In this document: positions 1-8,912 of the stretch, piece after piece
How positions within the stretch are numbered: the first letter of the stretch is position 1
Layout of the letters: each line of letters begins with the position of its first letter
From: Kerstersia gyiorum
GTDB lineage: Bacteria; Pseudomonadota; Gammaproteobacteria; Burkholderiales; Burkholderiaceae_B
Assembly: GCF_004216755.1 (NCBI RefSeq)
Contig: NZ_SGWZ01000008.1
Span: 62,001 to 126,000, forward strand
Direction of reading: 5' to 3'
Length of the DNA: 64,000 bases
Position numbers and translations under genes: made by a program
Notes under the pieces: generated by a model
Seen by the model: only the letters and a program-made list of their open reading frames with translations
Database searches by the model: none
Told to the model about the DNA's origin: nothing

Positions 1-1379
1 ACTTGCTGCGGCGCGCCATGGGCAAGAAAAAGCCCGAGGAAATGGCCAAACACCGCGAGCTGTTCGAGAAAGGCGCGGTAGAGAAGGGCTATGACGCCGA
101 CCTGGCGGTCAAGCTGTTCGATCTGATGGAAAAGTTCGCGGGCTACGGCTTCAACAAGTCGCACTCGGCCGCCTACGCGCTGATTTCCTACCAGACGGCC
201 TGGCTCAAGCACTATCATCCGGCCGAGTTCCTGGCCGCCACGCTGTCGTCCGATATGGACGACACCGACAAGGTCCAGATTTTCGTGCGCGACGCGCTGG
301 ACAACGGCGTCAAGGTGTTGCCGCCGGACGTCAATGCGTCGGCCTACCGCTTCGAGCCGGTCGAGGATGAATATACCGCGCAGGGCAAGCCGCCCCGCAC
401 CATGCGCTATGGCCTGGGCGCGGTCAAGGGCACGGGCCAGGGCGCCGTCGAGGAAATCCTCAGGGTGCGCCAGTCCGGGCCGTTCCGCGACCTGTTCGAT
501 TTCTGCCGACGTATTGACCGCCATACCGTCAACCGGCGCACCATCGAAGCGCTGATCCGCGCTGGCGCCTTCGATGGCCTGGACGATAACCGCGCTGCAT
601 TGCTGGCGTCGGTGCCGTTGGCCATGGAGGCTGCGGACCAGGCGGCGCGCAGCGCCGACCAGGTATCGCTGTTTGGCGATGATGATGCCGCCATCGTGGT
701 GGCCGGCGAACTGGCCAAGGTGCCGCCCTGGGACTTGCGTACCCGTCTCACCGAGGAAAAAGCGGCGCTGGGCTTCTTTTTCAGCGGCCACCTGTTCGAT
801 GCCTGGCGCGACGAGGTACGGCGCTTCGTACCCACGCCGCTCACGCGCATCGGGCCGTCGCGCGAGTTGCAATGGCTGGCCGGCGCCCTCAGTTCCGTGC
901 GGACGCAGCTCACGCGGCGCGGCAAGATGCTGTTCGCGGTGCTGGATGATGGCACTGCCCAGCTGGAGGTGTCGGTCTTCAATGAACTCTATGAGCAGAA
1001 CCGCAACCGCTTGAGGGAAGACCAGTTGCTGATCGTGCAGGGCAAGGTGAGCCATGACGATTACTCGGGTGGGACGCGCATCGTGGCCGAATCGCTGTTC
1101 GACCTGCAGGCAGCACGCGAGACGCGTGCTCAGGCGCTGCGTTTGACCTTGCCGGCGGACAAGGCCGATGCAGCCGCGTTGCGGCGCGTGCTCAATCCGT
1201 TCCGCGCCGAACCGGAAAACGGCGTACCCGGCGTGCCGGTGGAAATTTTCTACCAGCGGCACGATGCCACGGCGTTGATCCGGCTCGGGGAGTCCTGGCG
1301 AGTACGGATGGCAGATCAAATGTTTGACAATTTGGCTGTTTGGCTAGGGACAGGAGCTGTAGAGATCCGTTACGATTGA
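1..1379 (+). CDS. dnaE: DNA polymerase III alpha subunit, C-terminal part (5' truncated by window)
   Basis: Carboxy-terminal 458 residues of the replicative polymerase catalytic subunit. The visible start (RRAMGKKKPEEM, then GYGFNKSHSAAYALISYQTA) is the end of the polymerase fingers region that is near invariant in bacterial DnaE. It is followed by a helix-hairpin-helix region (about residues 140-200), and an OB-fold (about 285-370, with VRTQLTRRGKMLFAVLDD). The rest ends in the tau-binding tail region, closing at EIRYD and TGA 1377-1379. The frame enters from before base 1, so the PHP and palm domains lie outside. The gene is intact as far as seen. Identity is firm; only the true start is missing. 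Confidence 0.97.
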   Translation, partial: LLRRAMGKKKPEEMAKHRELFEKGAVEKGYDADLAVKLFDLMEKFAGYGFNKSHSAAYALISYQTAWLKHYHPAEFLAATLSSDMDDTDKVQIFVRDALDNGVKVLPPDVNASAYRFEPVEDEYTAQGKPPRTMRYGLGAVKGTGQGAVEEILRVRQSGPFRDLFDFCRRIDRHTVNRRTIEALIRAGAFDGLDDNRAALLASVPLAMEAADQAARSADQVSLFGDDDAAIVVAGELAKVPPWDLRTRLTEEKAALGFFFSGHLFDAWRDEVRRFVPTPLTRIGPSRELQWLAGALSSVRTQLTRRGKMLFAVLDDGTAQLEVSVFNELYEQNRNRLREDQLLIVQGKVSHDDYSGGTRIVAESLFDLQAARETRAQALRLTLPADKADAAALRRVLNPFRAEPENGVPGVPVEIFYQRHDATALIRLGESWRVRMADQMFDNLAVWLGTGAVEIRYD

Positions 1380-1544
1380 GGGCTTTCATCCCAGGCTGGG
1401 CATGCTGCATGCCAAGCATGCGTAATGCAGTAAGACGCAGGATAATTGCAGCCTGGGGCCTTAAATTGCGGCAATAGGTCGGTATTTCTCCCTTTCGTGC
1501 GGTGGGATGCCGACGCTCTGTCGCCCGCTTTGAAGGAGTGGCGC

Positions 1545-3524
1545 ATGGCACGATCTCCCACCGGCAGCAGGCCGAAACTCGTCATCAATCCGCCGGTGTT
1601 CTGGTCGGCAGCAGGGCTGATCCTGCTGCTGGTCGTACTGACTTCAGCCTTCCCCATCCGTGCTCAGGCGCTGTTTGCGGTCGCGCAGGACTGGATTGTC
1701 ATCAATGCCAGCTGGTTCTATATCCTGACGGTTGCATTGATCCTGCTGTCCATCATGTTCTGCATGATCAGTCGTTACGGCGGCATCAAGCTGGGGCCAG
1801 ACCACAGCCAGCCGGACTACAGCAACACCACGTGGTTTGCCATGCTGTTTTGTGCAGGCATGGGCATCGGACTGATGTTCTTCGGCGTGGCCGAACCGCT
1901 GATGCATACCATCGCGCCCCCCGTGGGCGATCCGATGACAGTGGCGGCGGCCAAGGAGGCCATGCGCATCACCTTCTTCCATTGGGGGCTGCATGCCTGG
2001 GCCATCTATGCGGTCGTGGCGCTGTCGCTGGCGTTCTTCTCGTTTCGCCATGGGCTGCCGCTGACGTTGCGTTCCGCGCTCTACCCTCTGATCGGTGAAA
2101 GAATACGCGGCCCCATCGGGCATGCCGTGGACGTGTTCGCCATCATTGGCACGGTGTTCGGCGTGGCGACCTCGCTGGGCTTCGGCGTCCTGCAGATCAA
2201 CAGCGGCCTGAACCTGTTGCTGGACGTGCCGGTAAATACCACCGTGCAGGTCATCCTGATCGCTGTTGCGACGGCGCTGGCCACGATGTCGGCGGCGTCC
2301 GGCCTGGACAAAGGGGTGCGGCGCCTGTCTGAACTGAACATGATCCTGGCCATTCTGCTGATGCTGTTCGTGTTCCTGGCCGGCCCTACCGTGTTTCTGC
2401 TCAAGGCATTCGTGCAGAACACCGGTTCCTATCTGTCCGAGATCGTCAACAAGACGTTCAACCTGTACGCCTACGAACAGACCGACTGGATGGGCGGCTG
2501 GACGCTGCTGTACTGGGCCTGGTGGATTTCCTGGTCGCCCTTCGTCGGCATGTTCATTGCCCGTGTGTCGCGCGGCCGTTCCATCCGCGAGTTCGTGGGC
2601 GGCGTGATCTTCGTGCCGGCCGGTTTCACCTTCCTCTGGATGACGGTGTTTGGCGATACGGCCATTCACATGCTGCTGGCTGACGGTTATACCGAGCTGG
2701 CCCAGATCGTGAAATCAGACAACTCGCTGGCCTTGTTCGCCTTGCTGGATCGCCTGCCGATGGCGACCTTCATGTCCTACCTGGCCGTCGTGATGGTGCT
2801 GATCTTCTTCGTCACCTCGGCCGACTCCGGCGCACTGGTGGTTGATTTGCTGGCGTCCGGCGGCAGCGAGCACAATCCGGTTTGGCAACGGGTGTTCTGG
2901 TCTGTTTCCATGGGAGGTCTGGCCATTGTGCTGTTGCTGGCCGACGGACTGGCGGCCTTGCAGACCATGACCATCATCAGCGCCTTGCCGTTTGCGGTGG
3001 TTCTGCTGGCAGTACTGGCGGGATTGCTGCGCGCCCTTCGGCTGGACCTGGTCAAGCGCGGCATGCGCTACCAGAACCACCTGGCGCCACGAGCCCAGCA
3101 TGGGGATGACAATTGGCGCCGCCGCCTGCGCAACCTCATGGTCATGCCGCGCAGAGCGCACGTCAACCGCTTCATCCAGGAAGTCGTCAAACCGGCCTGC
3201 GAAGACGTGGCCCAGGAGTTGCAGGGCAATACGCAGGACGTCAAAGTGACCGAACTGGAACAGGGCGGCATACGCCTGGAAGTCATGCACGGCGACGAAA
3301 TCGACTTCATTTACGAAGTACGCCCCCGCGCCTACGCTCGCCCGACTTTCACCGTCAACAGTGACGACGACAGCAATGACGAGCGCAAGTATTTCCGCGC
3401 CGAAGTCCACCTCAAGGAAGGCGGCCAGAACTATGACGTCATGGGCTGGAACCGCAATGCGGTGATCGGGGACATCCTGGACCAATACGAGAAACACTTG
3501 CACTACCTGCATCTGCTGCGCTGA
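1545..3524 (+). CDS. betT: BCCT-family choline/betaine-type transporter (BetT-like)
   Basis: 659-residue inner-membrane uptake carrier of the betaine/choline/carnitine family. The glycine-rich TM segment GMGIGLMFFGVAEPLMH sits near residue 104, and the family signature YWAWWISWSPFVGMF near residue 318 is followed by ARVSRGRSIREF. After about 12 membrane helices there is a roughly 125-residue cytosolic tail (from about 533) rich in acidic residues, with the length and form of E. coli BetT rather than the short-tailed BetP group. ATG 1545 was preferred to an upstream in-frame ATG at 1446 because AAGGAG lies 7 bp before it and the downstream protein starts with a normal short N-tail. It stands alone, between dnaE and a strong terminator. 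The substrate (choline versus betaine) is inferred from family similarity only. Confidence 0.88.
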   Translation: MARSPTGSRPKLVINPPVFWSAAGLILLLVVLTSAFPIRAQALFAVAQDWIVINASWFYILTVALILLSIMFCMISRYGGIKLGPDHSQPDYSNTTWFAMLFCAGMGIGLMFFGVAEPLMHTIAPPVGDPMTVAAAKEAMRITFFHWGLHAWAIYAVVALSLAFFSFRHGLPLTLRSALYPLIGERIRGPIGHAVDVFAIIGTVFGVATSLGFGVLQINSGLNLLLDVPVNTTVQVILIAVATALATMSAASGLDKGVRRLSELNMILAILLMLFVFLAGPTVFLLKAFVQNTGSYLSEIVNKTFNLYAYEQTDWMGGWTLLYWAWWISWSPFVGMFIARVSRGRSIREFVGGVIFVPAGFTFLWMTVFGDTAIHMLLADGYTELAQIVKSDNSLALFALLDRLPMATFMSYLAVVMVLIFFVTSADSGALVVDLLASGGSEHNPVWQRVFWSVSMGGLAIVLLLADGLAALQTMTIISALPFAVVLLAVLAGLLRALRLDLVKRGMRYQNHLAPRAQHGDDNWRRRLRNLMVMPRRAHVNRFIQEVVKPACEDVAQELQGNTQDVKVTELEQGGIRLEVMHGDEIDFIYEVRPRAYARPTFTVNSDDDSNDERKYFRAEVHLKEGGQNYDVMGWNRNAVIGDILDQYEKHLHYLHLLR

Positions 3525-3540
3525 AATAGCATTGCTTCGA

Positions 3541-3587
3541 ACGGCCCGCCGGCCGCCCAATTCGAGGGCGGCCGGCGGGCCGTTTTT
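3541..3587 (+). terminator. Rho-independent terminator of the BCCT gene
   Basis: A perfect 18-bp stem (3541-3558 with 3566-3583), almost all G:C, closes a 7-nt loop and runs into five T residues at 3583-3587, 16 bp after the BCCT stop codon. Confidence 0.93.
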
Positions 3588-4103
3588 CGTGGCAGCATTC
3601 GCTGCCTATGACGGCGATGACAAGCGAGTGCACTACAGCCTGATCGACGGGAATGCCGCGCTGGTATTGCCAGGGGACGGCGTTCTGGTGCTGGCCGGGC
3701 AACCGGATGCGCATTGGTCTCTGGCGGTGCGCTGAGGAGGCAGCTACCTGACGCCGGGGCCTGCTTGCGGATGGATTATCCCAAGGTATATCACCGGCAC
3801 CCAAAGATGTCGTGCCGCGACCCAAGAGGCCAATGGCATTGCCTGTGGCCGGGTGCGACAATCTTTTTCGTTGCATTAGCCCTGGCCGCGCAGCCGGCAA
3901 GGCGCAGGTGCGGCGTCTGACCACTTCACGGAGCCGAGCACATGGACGATGACGAGAGTATGCCCGTTGGCTTGAACGACAAGCCGGCGGGCGGCCCCCA
4001 GACCTTCTTCCTGATTGACGACTTTTGCCTTTCACCAGCAAGGGCAGGGGTGTGCTCGGCCTGATCGTTTCGCCGGGGCATCCGGCCTTGCGCGGTTTAC
4101 AGG
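3588..4103 (+). other. Intergenic stretch with only small unrecognised ORFs
   Basis: About 515 bases between the BCCT terminator and the ATPase-like fragment. An open frame through 3588-3735 ends in LAGQPDAHWSLAVR and has a coding-like composition, but no family was recognised; its ATG (3532) lies before the terminator, so it could be a gene remnant. A 40-codon ORF at 3942-4064 (starts MDDDESMPVGLND) has GGAG 9 bp before its ATG and could be a small gene; nothing in it was recognised. Given the decayed ATPase and the frameshifted porin downstream, this stretch may be part of a rearranged locus. Confidence 0.3.
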
Positions 4104-4763
4104 ATGCACCCCATGCGAACCTTGTTTTTTTCTCGTGCCACGGCACGCAATGCAGCGCCACACGCGTCGGCAGGCTGCAGCGTCCGGCGCGGCCACTGCG
4201 CCCTGCAGGAACATGCCAGGCTGTCGCTGGCCGACAGCCTGAAGGTGTTGTCCGGCGACAGGGCCGGGCTGGCTTTCGACGAAGTCTTGCGCCGGCTGGT
4301 GCGCAACGGTCCGGATCGTCCCCGCATCCCGCAGGCCGCGCCGCCAGACCTGGCGCGTCTGGCGCGCAGCCTGAAAGACCGGCGCGTGCCGGTGTTGCGA
4401 CGCCTGGACCTGTATGGTCAGGACGAAGCGCTGGCCCGCCTGGTGCCCGCCAGCCTGCTGGTGCCTGGCGACATTATCGAACTCAACGCCGGCGATATCG
4501 TGCCTGCCGACGTGCGTCTGATCCGCAAGGATGGCCTGATGCTGGACCGTGGCATTTTCCAGGCCTGGCCCGACAGTTGCGCCATGGGCGATCGTGTTCT
4601 CACCGGCAATGCCAGCGCGCTGGTGCTGGCGACCGGCAACCAGACCCTGCTGGGCCTGTTGCTGCAGGAACCGGTGCATGAGCCGCAGCAGGGGCGGACG
4701 CTGTCAGGGATCTGGCGCCAGCTGGGACGCCGGGCCGGGCGCCAGTGGCAGTGCCAGGCTGGC
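4104..4763 (+). pseudogene. P-type ATPase (MgtA/cation-ATPase-like) actuator-domain fragment
   Basis: About 220 codons that resemble the N-terminal part of a P-type cation ATPase. Around residue 40 comes the cytoplasmic N-segment (LSGDRAGLAFDEVLRRL then NGPDRP). Directly after it, with membrane helices M1-M2 absent, comes the actuator domain core (LVPGDIIELNAGDIVPADVR, about residues 118-138) and a GNASALVLATGNQTLLG strand around 167-183. The TGES catalytic loop is not seen, and the phosphorylation (DKTGT) and nucleotide-binding domains are missing altogether. The open frame continues without a stop into a porin. It may be a decayed mgtA-type gene, an internal deletion product, or a deliberate soluble A-domain protein. 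The start ATG is uncertain and has no clear ribosome site. Three corA genes follow, so a magnesium context is plausible but inferred. Confidence 0.55.
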
Positions 4764-5865
4764 ATGCTGATGGGAGGGCTGGGGGTTGCCCTGCTGGCGC
4801 TGGCGGCGCCGCGCCCGGCGCAGGCGGCAGAGGTGTCGCTGTATGGCACGCTGGATGTGGGCATCGTATCCACCCATGTGCGCGGCGAGGGGACCGGCAG
4901 CGGCCTGATCAGTGGCGGCCAGACCGATTCGCTCTGGGGGGCGAGCGGACGTGAAACGCTGGCGGGGGATGCTTTTGTCAGTTTCACGCTGGAAGGCGGC
5001 CTGGATGCCGCGACCGGCCATGCCGAAGACCCGGATCGCCTGTTCAACTACCAGTCCTGGCTGGGCGTGGGCAGCGCAGCCTGGGGCGAACTGAGGCTGG
5101 GGCGCCAGTACACTGCCGGCCAGGCTTTTGTGTCCGGCATAGAGGTGGCGGGCTGGAAGGATTTCGGCATGGGGGCGTTGATGCGCGCGGCGGATAACTA
5201 CCAGGTGTCGAACATGCTGAGCTGGACCAGCCCGCTATGGCAAGGCCTGCAAGCCGGCCTGAGCTATAGCCCGGATGTTGGTGAGCGTGGCTTCAAAAAG
5301 GGGCGGGCGCACCTCTTCAGCAGCGCCCTGCAATACGCGATTGAAGACTGGGTGCTGGTTGCCAGCTACGAAACCATGGGTCGTGTGGAGCTGGGCAACG
5401 ACCGGGCGCGCCGGCCTGCGGCCCTGCAGCTGGGCCTGAGCGCGGACTTCGAGGCCGCCCGGCTGGCCGCTGGCTGGAGCCGTCAGCGCAATGGGTTCGT
5501 GGGACGCAATGGCGGCGAGGGTCCGGCCGGACTCGAACCCATGGGCCTGCAAGGCATGGGTCCCATGGAATTCATGGATGGCGGCCGTCTGGATGCAGTC
5601 TATGCCGGTGTCGCAGTGCCGTTTGGCAATGATGAGCTGCAATTGCAGTGGTCGCAGGGGGCGGCCGAGCTGGCATTGGCGGGACAGCGGTGAACGGGCC
5701 GGGATGGTGCGCGTGATGTCGCTGGGTTATGTGCACTCGCTGTCGCCCCGTACCACGCTATATGGCTTTGCCGCCTTGGGGCAGCGCTATGACCTGGACG
5801 ATGTTGTCGGCGCCGATGCGCCGCGCACGCGGCGGGTCGCCATGGGGCTGACGCACCACTTTTAG
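4764..5865 (+). pseudogene. Outer-membrane general porin, frameshifted near the 3' end
   Basis: Gram-negative trimeric porin of the betaproteobacterial type. ATG 4764 would give a signal peptide (MLMGGLGVALLALAAPRPAQ, cleavage after AQA) and a mature start AEVSLYGTLDVGIV typical of Bordetella-type porins. Beta-strand motifs such as WGELRLGRQY follow. The frame stops at 5693, while the missing end (VRVMSLGYVHSLSPRTTLYG ... MGLTHHF, ending in the C-terminal Phe needed for BAM recognition) continues in the +1 frame to TAG 5863-5865. The shift lies between about 5650 and 5700; a run of five G near 5657 is one possible site. The upstream ATPase-like frame is contiguous with this ORF, so a fusion start cannot be excluded. 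It is either a real pseudogene or a sequencing error. Confidence 0.72.
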
Positions 5866-5985
5866 CCCGGGTGTCCGTGCAGGTTGCCTGCACGACCATG
5901 ATTTTCTTCTCATTTCCGACCTCCTGGCAGGCCTGCCGCCTGCCGTACCGGTCCGGGGTTGCAATCAGTACCATAAGGTGTCCCC

Positions 5986-6912
5986 ATGTTGAACCCATCC
6001 CAGGCGGCAGCCGGTCTGCCGCAGCTCTGGCGCAGCGGTGGCGCGTCGCAGCCATCCGGCCTGGCGCCTGTCAGGCCGGAGCAATGGCGCGATGCCGCCG
6101 AGCGTGCCGGTTTTTCTTCGCGCCTCATAGATGCAGGCCTGAGCACTCGCCCGCTGCGCCCCCTGTTCAAGGAGCAGGACGGCGAAATCCTGCTGGTATT
6201 CGCCGTGCCTGTGCCCGCAGGGCCCGGTAGCGCGCGTCCTTTTACCATCGGTTATCTCTCGTTGCTGGCCAATGAACAGCATGTCCTGGTCGGCAGCCAC
6301 GCGGCCCAGGCCGCCATGGCGCTGGTCAGCGAAGAGACGGCGCAGGCGGCGGGCTCAGGCAGGCAGGCGGCCGGCCTGCTGCGCGACGGCGCCCATCGCT
6401 TCATCGAGGCGCTGCGGGAGATCAATGCCGGCGTCGATGGCATCGAGGAGCACCTCAGGAGCGCCATCGTCAACCGGCAGATCTTCGACCTGCTCGAACA
6501 CAACAAATGCCTGAACCAGCTGTTCGGCGCGCTGGAGTCCAACCTCAAGCTGCTGCAGCGGGTGCAGGCCTCGACGCTGCTGCACCAGGATGCCCGGGCG
6601 CGCCTGATTCTCGACGATGCCATGGTGGAAATGGGCCAGGCGCGCGCCATGGCCGAGATCCACAACGTCAATCTGAGCAACCTGATGGACGCATATTCTG
6701 CGGCGGTGGAAAACAACCTGAGCCTGGTCGTGCAATACCTGTCCATCTTTGTCATCGTTGCCGCGGTTCCCATGGGGATCGCCGGTATCTACGGCATGAA
6801 CACGCCGTTGCCGTTCCAGGACGAACCTTACGCGCTGCCGGTGTTGGGGCTGCTGAGCCTGTTGCTGGCGGCCCTGATGGTGGCCGTGTTCAAGGCACGC
6901 CGCATCCTTTGA
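5986..6912 (+). CDS. CorA-family magnesium/divalent cation channel, paralogue 1
   Basis: 308-residue inner-membrane protein of the CorA MIT group. A soluble alpha/beta domain and long stalk helix (about 130-240) lead into the first membrane helix (about 243-268). The signature YGMN follows at residues 269-271 (GMN) with TPLPFQDEP, then a second helix and a basic C-tail KARRIL. Established CorA knowledge: GMN forms the periplasmic selectivity mouth of a homopentamer. An AAGGTG ribosome site lies about 10 bp before ATG 5986. It is the first of three tandem paralogues (next gene 18 bp away), probably one transcript. The conserved NLSNLMDAYSA stalk block recurs in the other two copies. Confidence 0.9.
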   Translation: MLNPSQAAAGLPQLWRSGGASQPSGLAPVRPEQWRDAAERAGFSSRLIDAGLSTRPLRPLFKEQDGEILLVFAVPVPAGPGSARPFTIGYLSLLANEQHVLVGSHAAQAAMALVSEETAQAAGSGRQAAGLLRDGAHRFIEALREINAGVDGIEEHLRSAIVNRQIFDLLEHNKCLNQLFGALESNLKLLQRVQASTLLHQDARARLILDDAMVEMGQARAMAEIHNVNLSNLMDAYSAAVENNLSLVVQYLSIFVIVAAVPMGIAGIYGMNTPLPFQDEPYALPVLGLLSLLLAALMVAVFKARRIL

Positions 6913-6930
6913 TTTCGCAGGAGAAAACCT

Positions 6931-7869
6931 ATGCTGCACTTCTATAAAAGTGATGACGCGGGCGTGCTGGCCCAGGTCGGGGATATCGCCCACAACGCTA
7001 TCGTCCACATGGAGAATCCGGACGCTGGTGAAATCAGCCGGGTGGCGCAAGCCTTGGCCATCCCCCTCGATTTCTTCGAGGATTCGCTGGATCGTGACGA
7101 ATTGCCGCGCATCGCCCAGCAGGGCGGCGCCACGCTGATCGTCGTCAATGCACCCCGGCGTATTGCAGGGGATGCACCTGCCTGGCGCACCACGCCGGTG
7201 GGTGTGATCCATGTGCAAGATCATCTGGTGATCGTGTCGCGTGAAAAGCTGGAACTGGTCGATGACCTGTTGCACGGCCGTCATGGGGACTTCCGCAGCT
7301 ATATGAAGACCCGCGTCAGCCTGCTGCTGTTCCGCGCCATTGCCCAGGCCTATGACGACAGCCTGCAACAGATCAACCAGCAAGTGGCCGTATTGCAGAA
7401 GAAAATCAAGTCTTCCTACCGCAATACCGAGCTTTTCGCACTCATCGCGCTCAATAAGAGCCTGGTGAGCTTCTCGACCGCGCTCAGCGCCATGGCCATT
7501 CTCTACCGGCGCCTGATGGCAGGGCAGGATATCCGTATCCATGACGAAGAGAAGCGGCGCCTGCACGACATTCTGATCGACATCCGCCAGGCGGCGGAGA
7601 TCACTGAGATGCGGCGCGAAAGCCTGAGCAATCTGATGGATGCCTATGCCGCCATCATTCACAACAACCTCAATTCAGTGCTCAAGGTGCTGACGGCCTT
7701 GACCATCATCATGGTCATTCCCACGATGATAGGCAGCATTTTCTCGATGAACGTCGCTTTGCCCTATGAGGAAGAGTGGATTTCCACCGTGGTGGTCGGG
7801 GTGGGCATGCTGCTGCTCAGCGCGGCCCTGATCTTTGTCTTCTACAAGAAAAAATACCTGCGGCAGTAA
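6931..7869 (+). CDS. CorA-like divalent cation transporter, paralogue 2 with SMN in place of GMN
   Basis: 312-residue CorA-type protein with the same layout as its neighbours: N-terminal alpha/beta domain, stalk helix with NLMDAYAAIIHNNLNSVLK, two C-terminal membrane helices and a KKKYL tail. At the pore signature the sequence is FSMNVALPYEEEW (Ser about residue 272), so both the aromatic and the glycine of the usual YGMN are replaced. In studied CorA proteins changes in GMN abolish or strongly reduce transport, so this copy may be non-conducting, have altered selectivity or act in a mixed oligomer; that is inference. AGGAG precedes ATG 6931 by about 7 bp. It sits 18 bp after paralogue 1 and 43 bp before paralogue 3. 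Confidence 0.87.
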   Translation: MLHFYKSDDAGVLAQVGDIAHNAIVHMENPDAGEISRVAQALAIPLDFFEDSLDRDELPRIAQQGGATLIVVNAPRRIAGDAPAWRTTPVGVIHVQDHLVIVSREKLELVDDLLHGRHGDFRSYMKTRVSLLLFRAIAQAYDDSLQQINQQVAVLQKKIKSSYRNTELFALIALNKSLVSFSTALSAMAILYRRLMAGQDIRIHDEEKRRLHDILIDIRQAAEITEMRRESLSNLMDAYAAIIHNNLNSVLKVLTALTIIMVIPTMIGSIFSMNVALPYEEEWISTVVVGVGMLLLSAALIFVFYKKKYLRQ

Positions 7870-7912
7870 GGCTTCCGGCCTGCTGCGCGGAATCCTGCGG
7901 AGAATTCCCAGC

Positions 7913-8860
7913 ATGATGCATATTTATACCCAAGACGCCCAGGGCCAGTTTGTCCGGACCGAGGCCATTCCTGCTTGCGGCTGGATCCAGCTGCAAGATC
8001 CCCGGCCTGAGGAACTGCACCAGGTGGCCAGCGCCACCGGCCTGCCGTTTGCCTTTTTTGAGGACGCATTGCGCCCGGAAGAGCGTCCCAGGGTGGAGCG
8101 GCAAGGCCAGGCCTGCCTGGTCCTGCTGCACGAACCCTGCCGCGACGAGCGCGTCGGCGCCATTGACGAGGACGTGAAGTATCGCAGCCTGCCGCTCGGC
8201 GTCATCGTGGCTGGGGACCTGATCGTGACGGTCAGCCGCCAGGTGTCGGTGATTTCGCCGGATTTTTTCCAGCGCCACGGCCTGCGGCTGGCGCCCGGAC
8301 GTCAGGCCGGCAACGTGATGGCGCTGGTGGAGGGCATTGCCCAGGCCTTCGGCGGCGTCATGCAGGACATAGATGCGGACATTGCCAGCGCCGAAGCCGA
8401 GCTGGCGCGTTCCTACCGGAACCGGGAGCTGTATGCCTTGCTCTATCTGAATGAAAGCCTGATCTACATGACCACTGCGCTGAAGAACATGATGCACGTC
8501 ATGAACCGGATACGCCACGATGACTATTTGCCGCTGGGGCCGGACGAAGCCGCCATGTTCGAGGTGGCGCAGGCGGAACTGGACCAGGCGCATGCCGTGA
8601 CGCACATCAGCCAGCTAAACCTGAACAACGTCATGGATGCCTACGGCAATATCATCCAGAACAACGTCAGCCACATCGTCAAGTTCCTGACGGCAGTCAC
8701 GATCGTGCTGTCCATCCCGACGCTGATCGCCAGCATCTACGGCATGAATGTGCCGCTGCCTTACCAGGAAGAGCCCGGCGCCTTCACCGCCATTGTCGTC
8801 GGCATGGTCGTGATTAGCGGCCTGGTGGCCTGGATATTCCAGAAGAAGCGCTATTTCTGA
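7913..8860 (+). CDS. CorA-family magnesium/divalent cation channel, paralogue 3
   Basis: 315-residue CorA-type channel with an intact signature YGMNVPLPYQEEP (Gly about residue 277) between two C-terminal membrane helices and a KKRYF tail. The open frame extends back to 7835 inside the preceding gene, but the pair of ATG codons at 7913 and 7916, with GGAG about 12 bp upstream, gives the normal family N-terminus (MHIYTQDAQGQFV). The stalk has the same NLNNVMDAYGNIIQNN block as the other copies. It is the last gene of the corA trio and faces the convergent porin gene across a shared hairpin. Confidence 0.9.
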   Translation: MMHIYTQDAQGQFVRTEAIPACGWIQLQDPRPEELHQVASATGLPFAFFEDALRPEERPRVERQGQACLVLLHEPCRDERVGAIDEDVKYRSLPLGVIVAGDLIVTVSRQVSVISPDFFQRHGLRLAPGRQAGNVMALVEGIAQAFGGVMQDIDADIASAEAELARSYRNRELYALLYLNESLIYMTTALKNMMHVMNRIRHDDYLPLGPDEAAMFEVAQAELDQAHAVTHISQLNLNNVMDAYGNIIQNNVSHIVKFLTAVTIVLSIPTLIASIYGMNVPLPYQEEPGAFTAIVVGMVVISGLVAWIFQKKRYF

Positions 8861-8873
8861 GCATGAAAACCGG

Positions 8874-8905
8874 CCGGCACCAGGGCGGGGGAAAGCTGGT
8901 GCCGG
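8874..8905. terminator. Shared hairpin between convergent corA and porin genes
   Basis: Arms 8874-8883 and 8896-8905 are perfectly complementary over 10 bp. On the minus strand, which serves the porin, the stem is followed by a short T tract after a few G:C bases. It lies between two convergent stop codons, so it probably serves both transcripts. Confidence 0.6.
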
Positions 8906-8912
8906 TGCGGGA

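Noticed and set aside
1380..1544. Repeats after dnaE (GCATGC words and CCAGGCTG/CAGCCTGG) as terminator
   Set aside because: The arms are far apart and there is no T tract; could be a weak structure only.
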